Below, piece by piece: positions 1 through 4,282 of a stretch of DNA of 12,164 nt. The position numbers and the translations under genes were made by a program. This stretch comes from an uncultured Eubacteriales bacterium. GTDB lineage: Bacteria; Bacillota; Clostridia; Oscillospirales; Acutalibacteraceae. The notes below the pieces were generated by a model that saw only the letters and a list, made by a program, of their open reading frames with translations, was not told where the DNA came from and ran no database searches. The stretch covers positions 1-12,164 of the forward strand of contig CAKTTT010000056.1 of NCBI GenBank assembly GCA_934615635.1, written 5' to 3'. Position 1 is the stretch's first letter. The number at the start of each line of letters is the position of its first letter.

Positions 1-1
1 T

Positions 2-118
2 TATTATAGCGGAGAGCAATATACGGGTATGCACACCAGCGACGGCAAGGACGTGGGAGCGATCCTGGACGCCAGCGGAGGACTGTACGGCATCTACTTT
101 TGCTTTTGGTGCGGTTAG
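2..118 (+). CDS. 3' end of an unidentified protein gene (partial)
   Basis: This is an open frame entering from the left edge and ending at TAG 116-118; it gives the last 38 residues of a protein. I do not recognise the family. The visible tail is polar and glycine-rich (YYSGEQYTGMHTSDGKD) and then becomes aromatic, ending LYGIYFCFWCG, with two cysteines three residues apart three residues from the C-terminus. A T-tailed terminator begins 60 bases after the stop and nothing else on this strand lies between, which fits a real gene end. Codons favour G/C in the third position, as in the surrounding genes. An extracellular or envelope protein is possible from the composition, but that is a guess; the body of the gene lies outside the window. 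Confidence 0.5.
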   Translation, partial: YYSGEQYTGMHTSDGKDVGAILDASGGLYGIYFCFWCG

Positions 119-154
119 CGAACCTGCATCCATTCTAGCAAAAGGAGGTTTTCC

Positions 155-292
155 TTGTATCTAAAGATTTTTATTCTCACCAGCATAGCTGGTGTTTTTT
201 CACTAAAGCTCCATACAAAAGCGGTTTCATCACCTGAAAAGGGCAATGAAACCGCTTTTGTCTCAACAGAGCAACCGATAATCGGCAGATAA
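155..292 (+). CDS. possible small TTG-start peptide (45 aa), hydrophobic N-terminus
   Basis: A near-perfect Shine-Dalgarno (AAAGGAGG, 141-148) is followed after six bases by TTG at 155 and an open frame to TAA at 290-292. The predicted peptide starts MYLKIFILTSIAGVFSL, a short basic then hydrophobic stretch like a signal peptide or single membrane segment, and continues polar to a C-terminal IIGR. Against it: a T-tailed terminator hairpin (178-200) sits inside codons 9-16 and a second inverted repeat (216-260) lies further on, so transcripts from upstream would mostly end before the stop codon. It is either a short peptide or leader, a gene remnant, or a chance frame between two terminators. 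No family is recognised. Confidence 0.22.
   Translation: MYLKIFILTSIAGVFSLKLHTKAVSSPEKGNETAFVSTEQPIIGR
178..200 (+). terminator. intrinsic terminator after the upstream partial gene
   Basis: A perfect 7-bp stem CACCAGC/GCTGGTG (178-184 with 188-194), with a three-base loop ATA, is followed directly by six T (195-200). This is a typical Rho-independent terminator for + strand transcription and probably ends the gene whose stop is at 118. Confidence 0.75.
216..260. terminator. long inverted repeat, probable bidirectional terminator between convergent genes
   Basis: A perfect 15-bp inverted repeat (CAAAAGCGGTTTCAT at 216-230 with its complement at 246-260) has a 15-base loop. The outer arm ends are A-rich on one side and T-rich on the other, so the transcript in either direction carries a G+C-containing stem closing with TTTT. 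It lies about 77 bases past the stop of the minus-strand DUF368 gene and after the + strand terminator at 178-200, so it most likely terminates the minus-strand gene and backs up the + strand one. Confidence 0.7.
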
Positions 293-336
293 GCACAAAT
301 CCCCGGTGGGGAATAGGGTGCAAGGAGACGCGTTCC

Positions 337-1191
337 TTATACCTCCGGCTTGGCAACGCTTGCATTGAAGCGATCCAGCAGGAGAGCGGCGATAATCCCC
401 ACCGCCAGACAGATCAGATTGACGATACATTGGGTGACGGAGGCGGCAAAGCTCTGATAGGGAACGATCATGACGGTCGCCGCGATCACAATACCGATGA
501 TGGCATGGAAGGCCAGGGAATAATGCCGATCAAACAGGGCGTTGACCGCCTTCGCCAGAAGAATAACCGTGATAAGGGCGCCCAGGCCGCCGGGAAGCAG
601 GACGCTCATGTCCAAATGCCCGATGCCGTCCACAAAGGGGGTATAAAGGCCCAGCGGCATCAAAAGGGTGGAAAAGCTCATGCCGGGGGCGATCACGCTT
701 AAAGCGAGACAGAAGCCGCAGAAAAGATACCAGGCAAAGTTGGGGATGATTTTCACGGAGGAAAACTGCAGCCCGAGAAGCAGGGCGAAAACGATCACCA
801 TGGCGGCGACGAGGGAAATGTAAGAGCCTTTGCTTCTCCCTTTTTCGCCGGCCTCACGGAAAAGAGAGGGCATCATGCCGGCGATAAGCCCCACAAACAG
901 GCAAACCGAGGGCGCCGGGTATTTTTCCAGAAAAAAGGACAGCAGATTGGCAATTCCCATAAAGCCGATTCCCAGGCCGATAATCACCGGGAGAAGCTTG
1001 GGTACATGGGTCTTGAAATGGCGCAGCGGGTGAGAGAGCAGCTCCATAATGGGTTTGTAAATGCCGAACACCACACAAAGCACGCCGCCGGAGATTCCCG
1101 GAAGAACCGCTCCAAGCCCGATAAAAGCCCCTTGTATCACGCGGAACAGGACGCGCAAAATCGACAGCTTATTCGATGATTCCTTTTCCAT
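337..1191 (-). CDS. popT: DUF368 family membrane protein, PopT-type undecaprenyl-phosphate transporter
   Basis: This 284-residue polytopic membrane protein carries the two hallmarks of the DUF368 family: an N-terminal GLGAVLPGISGG segment (about residues 25-36) and a matching APGMSFSTLLMPLGLY segment (about 168-183), the paired repeats of this internally duplicated fold. About eight hydrophobic stretches can be counted. DUF368 proteins (PopT) are known to return undecaprenyl phosphate to the cytoplasmic face of the membrane for reuse in peptidoglycan and surface-polymer synthesis; applying that role here is by family. The ATG at 1191 is preceded by AGAGAGG (1200-1206) with an 8-base gap. The gene appears monocistronic, with its own promoter (1240-1267) and the inverted repeat 216-260 downstream. 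The size is normal for the family. Confidence 0.88.
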   Translation of the reverse strand: MEKESSNKLSILRVLFRVIQGAFIGLGAVLPGISGGVLCVVFGIYKPIMELLSHPLRHFKTHVPKLLPVIIGLGIGFMGIANLLSFFLEKYPAPSVCLFVGLIAGMMPSLFREAGEKGRSKGSYISLVAAMVIVFALLLGLQFSSVKIIPNFAWYLFCGFCLALSVIAPGMSFSTLLMPLGLYTPFVDGIGHLDMSVLLPGGLGALITVILLAKAVNALFDRHYSLAFHAIIGIVIAATVMIVPYQSFAASVTQCIVNLICLAVGIIAALLLDRFNASVAKPEV

Positions 1192-1239
1192 AACATGATC
1201 CTCTCTTTACATCAGTCTTATCGAATCAAGAACAGATCC

Positions 1240-1267
1240 ATTATACCCCGCTTTTTCAGCCGGTCAA
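1240..1267 (-). promoter_or_regulatory. sigma-A-type promoter of the DUF368 gene
   Basis: Read on the minus strand, TTGACC (1267-1262) is followed after 16 bases by a perfect TATAAT (1245-1240). Transcription would begin near 1233, giving a leader of about 40 bases before the ATG at 1191. The leader contains an ATTCGATA motif also found ahead of nifS. Confidence 0.75.
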
Positions 1268-1380
1268 CCCCATACGCCCTCCTGCGTCAAAATACGACTG
1301 AAAAATTTGTCCTCCGGGGTGTCCACCCAGTGAATAGATATGCCGGTCCAGGCCGAAGTAGTAAAAAAACGGGAGAAAAT
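1268..1380. other. non-coding block between the DUF368 promoter and the proB remnant
   Basis: No gene is supported here. The block holds a 12-base near-palindrome GGGTGTCCACCC (1319-1330) and a CTGAAAAA (1298-1305) that is the exact complement of TTTTTCAG at 1252-1259, flanking the -35 region of the minus-strand promoter; the two could form a stem with a 38-base loop. On the minus strand all three frames stay open for some distance, which may be chance. A GGGAG Shine-Dalgarno at 1371-1375 belongs to the proB remnant. I see no + strand promoter for proB. Confidence 0.4.
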
Positions 1381-1718
1381 TTAAACAGGATTGTGGTAAA
1401 AGTAGGAACTTCCACCCTCACAAACGAAGTGGGAAAAAGCAATCTGCGCGCCTTTGACCGCCTTGCGTGCGTCCTGTCGGATATCCGGAATATGGGCTAT
1501 GAAGTGATTTTGGTATCCTCCGGTGCGATTGCGGTGGGGACAAATAAGCTGAACATGAAAGAGCGGCCTTCCAGCATGCGTATGAAACAGGCCGCCGCCG
1601 CGGTAGGGCAATGCAGTATTATATACCTATACGATAAATTTTTCGGGGATTACGACAAGTCAATCGCCCAAATCCTGCTTAATGCGGAGGATATGGAACA
1701 GGAAGAAAAGAAAGAAAA
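1381..1718 (+). pseudogene. proB: glutamate 5-kinase remnant (proB), 3'-truncated and lacking a start codon
   Basis: The frame encodes NRIVVKVGTSTLTNE, then DIRNMGYEVILVSSGAIAVG and QAAAAVGQCSIIYLYDKFF, then AQILLNAEDMEQEEKKEN. This is the N-terminal part of glutamate 5-kinase, the ATP-dependent first enzyme of proline synthesis, with its nucleotide/phosphate-binding VKVGTSTL and SSGAIAVG motifs. It breaks off after about 113 residues, where intact enzymes (about 260-370 residues) continue to the VxNENDxV substrate-binding motif, which is missing along with the rest of the kinase fold. The expected start, five bases after GGGAG (1371-1375), reads TTA (1381-1383) instead of ATG/TTG. The frame is otherwise intact and runs on without homology to 1899. 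The DNA is visibly more A+T-rich than the neighbouring genes. No proA is nearby. A functional product is very unlikely. Confidence 0.85.
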
Positions 1719-1757
1719 CCGGCTCCCGGAAAGCCTTGGTAGGCTTCCGAAAGCCGG
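1703..1757 (-). terminator. intrinsic terminator of the nifS-nifU operon
   Basis: On the minus strand a long hairpin lies at 1757-1719: outer arms CCGGCT/AGCCGG, inner arms CGGAA and GCCT pairing with their complements across small bulges, and a four-base loop. It is followed by a T-rich run, TTTTCTTTCTTTTCT (1718-1704). It begins about 40 bases beyond the nifU stop. The hairpin's far edge (1719) coincides with the point where proB homology ends. Confidence 0.85.
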
Positions 1758-1771
1758 TAAAAAGCCGGTAA
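1750..1771. repeat. tandem 11-bp duplication overlapping the terminator arm
   Basis: AAAGCCGGTAA occurs twice head to tail (1750-1760 and 1761-1771). The first copy contains the AGCCGG arm of the nifU terminator; the second could pair with the same opposite arm in its place. Confidence 0.8.
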
Positions 1772-1798
1772 TCGATCATGCTCGGTCATACAAGGGAT

Positions 1799-2236
1799 TT
1801 ATAGGTGACAGGCCTCCGCTTCCGGGTCGGGAAGCTCTCCCACGATGGGAGTGGGATCGATGCCTTGCCGCCGGTAATAGTCGGCAATGGCGGCCTTGAT
1901 GGATTGCTCCGCCAAAACGGAGCAGTGGATTTTATTGGCGGGCAGACCGTCCAGCGCCTCCACCACCGCTTTGTTGGACAGCTTCAGAGCCTCCTCAATG
2001 GTGCGGCCCTTGATCATCTCAGTGGCGATGGAGCTGGTGGCGATGGCGGAGCCGCAGCCGAAGGTTTTGAACTTGACGTCCGCAATCCGGCCATCCTCCA
2101 CCCGAATATACATCTTCATGATATCGCCGCATTTGGCGTTCCCGATTTCCCCGATGCCGTTGGCATCGGGAAGCTCCCCGACGTTGCGGGGATTGGTGAA
2201 ATGGTCCATAACCTTGTCGCTGTAAAACGCAGCCAT
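1799..2236 (-). CDS. nifU: Fe-S cluster assembly scaffold, NifU/IscU type
   Basis: This 145-residue protein belongs to the IscU-like N-terminal-domain NifU family. It opens with MAAFYSDKVMDHFTNPRNVG and carries the three cluster-ligand cysteines in their usual settings: C36 in GNAKCGD (with the conserved Asp38), C61 in FGCGSA and C105 in HCSVLA. It accepts sulfur from the cysteine desulfurase encoded just upstream and builds Fe-S clusters in the cytoplasm for transfer to apoproteins. The start is set at ATG 2236, seven bases from GGAAGGA (2244-2250); an in-frame TTG at 2242 lies too close to that site. It follows nifS by 24 bases, so the two are co-transcribed, and it ends before a strong terminator. 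The C-terminal tail ends EAEACHL, with one extra cysteine. Confidence 0.95.
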   Translation of the reverse strand: MAAFYSDKVMDHFTNPRNVGELPDANGIGEIGNAKCGDIMKMYIRVEDGRIADVKFKTFGCGSAIATSSIATEMIKGRTIEEALKLSNKAVVEALDGLPANKIHCSVLAEQSIKAAIADYYRRQGIDPTPIVGELPDPEAEACHL

Positions 2237-2260
2237 TTTCAAATCCTTCCTTTCCTTGTT

Positions 2261-3442
2261 TCAGGGATTTTCCGCTTGTATTTTCTCCCACAGGGGGGAC
2301 ATATTCCGCAGATAGGAAACCACCTCGGGAACGCACTGAAGAATGTATTCCACATCCTCCGCGGTGGTTTCCTCCGACAGGGTGAGCCGCAGGGAACCGT
2401 GGGCCACCGCATGTTCCAGGCCGATGGCCAGGAGCACATGGCTGGGATCCAGCGAGCCGGAGGTGCAGGCGGAGCCGGAGGAAGCGCAGATGCCCATGAA
2501 ATCCAGCCGCAGCAGCAGGCTTTCTCCTTCGATCCCTTCAAAGCTGATATTGACGTTGCCCGGAAGCCGGCGGATTCGATCTCCGTTGAGACGGCTGCGG
2601 GGAATGGTCAGCAGGCCGTCGATCAGCCTGTCCCGCAGGGCGGAAACCCGGCGAGCGTTTTCCTCCATGCCGCCGCAGGCGATCCGAAGAGCCTCCGCCA
2701 TCCCCACGATACCGGCGGTGTTTTCCGTGCCCGCCCGGCGATTCCTCTCCTGGGCGCCGCCGTCGATCAGATTGCCGAAGCGCAGCCCCTTGCGGACCAG
2801 CAGCGCGCCGATGCCCTTGGGGCCGTGGAACTTGTGGGCGGAAAGGGACAAAAGATCGATCTTCATGGCGGTAAAATCCACCGGAACATGGCCCACCGCC
2901 TGAACGGCGTCGGTATGAAACAGCACGCCTCGTTCCCGGCAGATTTCACCGATTTCCGGGATGGGCTGGATGGTGCCGATCTCATTGTTGGCGAACATGA
3001 CGGAAACCAGCGCGGTGTCCGGCCGGATCGCCCGGCGAAGATCATCCAGCCGGATCAGGCCGTTTTCGTAAACAGGAAGCAGCGTGATCTCGAAGCCGTC
3101 TTTTTCCAAGGCGTTCAGGGAATGGAGCACCGCGTGATGCTCGAACTGGGTGGAGATGATATGCTTTTTTCCCTTGCCCGCCTGTTGACGGGCGACCATC
3201 TTCAGCGCCCAGTTGTCCGCTTCGCTGCCGCCGGAGGTGATGAACACCTCGTCGGGGCGGCAGCCCAGATTTTCCGCGATGCTCTCCCGGGCGGCGGTTA
3301 CCCCCTCCCGCGCCTCCTGCCCGAAGGCGTAGAGGGAAGAGGGGTTGCCGTATCGTTGGGTGAGATAGGGCATCATTTTATCCAGCGCCTGAGGCGACAG
3401 CCGCGTGGTAGCGGCGTTATCCGCATATACAAAGCGTTTCAT
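2261..3442 (-). CDS. nifS: cysteine desulfurase, NifS/IscS type
   Basis: This 393-residue PLP enzyme takes sulfur from L-cysteine, leaving alanine and an enzyme persulfide for Fe-S cluster assembly. Visible features in order are YADNAATT (6-13), GNPSS (32-36), TSGGSEADN (69-77), EHHAV with the ring-stacking histidine (101-105), HTDAVQ with the pyridine-nitrogen Asp178, SAHKFHGPKG with Lys204 forming the Schiff base, RAGTEN (236-241), and the flexible catalytic loop SSGSACTSG with Cys326. The first usable ATG is at 3451, but AGAGAGG (3452-3458) touches it; ATG 3442 gives a normal 9-base gap and the family's typical MKRFVYADNAATT start. Its own promoter is at 3496-3524 and nifU follows directly. 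No mnmA or iscR is seen nearby. Confidence 0.96.
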   Translation of the reverse strand: MKRFVYADNAATTRLSPQALDKMMPYLTQRYGNPSSLYAFGQEAREGVTAARESIAENLGCRPDEVFITSGGSEADNWALKMVARQQAGKGKKHIISTQFEHHAVLHSLNALEKDGFEITLLPVYENGLIRLDDLRRAIRPDTALVSVMFANNEIGTIQPIPEIGEICRERGVLFHTDAVQAVGHVPVDFTAMKIDLLSLSAHKFHGPKGIGALLVRKGLRFGNLIDGGAQERNRRAGTENTAGIVGMAEALRIACGGMEENARRVSALRDRLIDGLLTIPRSRLNGDRIRRLPGNVNISFEGIEGESLLLRLDFMGICASSGSACTSGSLDPSHVLLAIGLEHAVAHGSLRLTLSEETTAEDVEYILQCVPEVVSYLRNMSPLWEKIQAENP

Positions 3443-3495
3443 AGCTCGCATCCTCTCTATAGTCTATCGAATTAGTAGGATTCCCTGCAAAAACA

Positions 3496-3524
3496 AATAT
3501 ATACCATTTTAGTGTAGATTACAA
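3496..3524 (-). promoter_or_regulatory. sigma-A-type promoter of nifS-nifU
   Basis: On the minus strand TTGTAA (3524-3519) and TATATT (3501-3496) are separated by 17 bases. The leader of about 45 bases includes ATTCGATAGACT (3472-3461) immediately before the AGAGAGG ribosome binding site. No clear terminator separates rnhA from this promoter, so some read-through from rnhA is possible. Confidence 0.6.
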
Positions 3525-3628
3525 GTCCCCAAAGGAAAAAATTTAGCGGTTGACGGTATATTTTGAGAGACAGAGCGGAGGAGCCCCTTTCACGCGTTTT
3601 CCCGCCCGCCGACGAGGGCGTTTATGCG

Positions 3629-4081
3629 TCACGGCTGCTTGAAGCGTTCGCTCTGGGCCACGGCCAGCCGATCGCAGCGTTCGTTTTCCGGGTGGCCCTG
3701 ATGGCCCCGCACCCATATAAGCCTCACCTCATGGAGGTCCAGCAGGGTCAGGAGCTTGTCCCACAAATCCGCGTTGAGGGCGGGCTTTTTGTCCGCTTTT
3801 CGCCAGCCATTGCGCTTCCAGGCCCTGGCCCAGCCCTTTTCGATGCCGTCGATGAGATAACGGGAATCGCTGCAAAGGGTGACCCGGCAGCGTTCCTTCA
3901 GCGCGGCCAATCCTTCGATGGCGGCGGTCAGCTCCATACGGTTATTGGTGGTCTGGGGCTCTCCGCCGGACAGCTCCTTTTCCCTGCCGCCGAAGCGCAG
4001 GATCGCCCCCCAGCCCCCCGGGCCGGGATTTCCAGAGCAAGCGCCGTCGGTGAACAGTTCAACCTCTTTCATGATCCGCAT
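3629..4081 (-). CDS. rnhA: ribonuclease HI
   Basis: This 150-residue RNase HI cuts the RNA strand of RNA-DNA hybrids (R-loops, Okazaki primers) in the cytoplasm. The catalytic set is complete: Asp12 in FTDGACSGNPGPGGWG, Glu50 in NNRMELTAAIEGL, Asp72 in CSDSRYLIDGI, His127 in WVRGHQGHPENERCD and Asp137. The basic WARAWKRNGWRKADKKP stretch (84-100) matches the substrate-binding handle region of the E. coli-type enzyme. The length is that of the single-domain bacterial enzyme. Two in-frame ATGs are possible (4081 and 4072); neither has a strong Shine-Dalgarno, so the start is uncertain by three residues. The promoter is at 4161-4188 and a hairpin occupies the 5' leader. Confidence 0.95.
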   Translation of the reverse strand: MRIMKEVELFTDGACSGNPGPGGWGAILRFGGREKELSGGEPQTTNNRMELTAAIEGLAALKERCRVTLCSDSRYLIDGIEKGWARAWKRNGWRKADKKPALNADLWDKLLTLLDLHEVRLIWVRGHQGHPENERCDRLAVAQSERFKQP

Positions 4082-4125
4082 ACCGCCATTCCGTCGATGT
4101 ATTTTTCAAATCCTGCATCCCTGTT

Positions 4126-4158
4126 AAAAGCCGCCGGCGCTGGACTGAAGCGGCTTTT
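4126..4158 (-). other. hairpin at the 5' end of the rnhA leader
   Basis: A perfect 9-bp inverted repeat, AAAAGCCGC/GCGGCTTTT (4126-4134 and 4150-4158), has a 15-base loop. It starts at or just before the predicted rnhA transcription start and ends 44 bases before the ATG. The stem closes with TTTT in either direction, so it could act as an early terminator/attenuator or simply protect the 5' end of the RNA. No gene ends here that needs a terminator. Confidence 0.5.
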
Positions 4159-4160
4159 CT

Positions 4161-4188
4161 ATTATAACAAAAAAAATCCTGGAAACAA
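4161..4188 (-). promoter_or_regulatory. sigma-A-type promoter of rnhA
   Basis: On the minus strand TTGTTT (4188-4183) lies 16 bases before a perfect TATAAT (4166-4161), with a run of eight T in the spacer. Transcription would start near 4153, inside the hairpin described above. I see no equally good promoter for the divergent + strand gene at 4283. Confidence 0.65.
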
Positions 4189-4282
4189 GAGTTAGTTTGT
4201 CTCTTTCCTGCCCATACTACAGACAGACGGGGAATCCGTTCCCTATATGTCAGGCATCAGCGAGAGGAAGGGACAACAAACC

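Noticed and set aside
1165..1181. Further copy of the ATCGAAT motif within the DUF368 gene start
   Set aside because: It lies in coding sequence (codons for SSNKL), its flanks differ from the leader copies, and such short matches are expected by chance.
1195..1380. Long N-terminal extension of the proB remnant starting at base 1195
   Set aside because: The 62 upstream residues are basic and unlike the kinase family, they overlap the minus-strand DUF368 promoter and leader, and a Shine-Dalgarno sits instead at 1371-1375 at the family's usual start.
2237..2242. TTG start adding two residues to NifU
   Set aside because: It leaves only one base between the Shine-Dalgarno (2244-2250) and the start, while ATG 2236 has normal spacing.
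1805..3475. 556-codon plus-strand open frame
   Set aside because: It covers nifU and nifS in antisense, both of which are certain genes; the translation is low-complexity Gly/Ala/His/Gln with no family.
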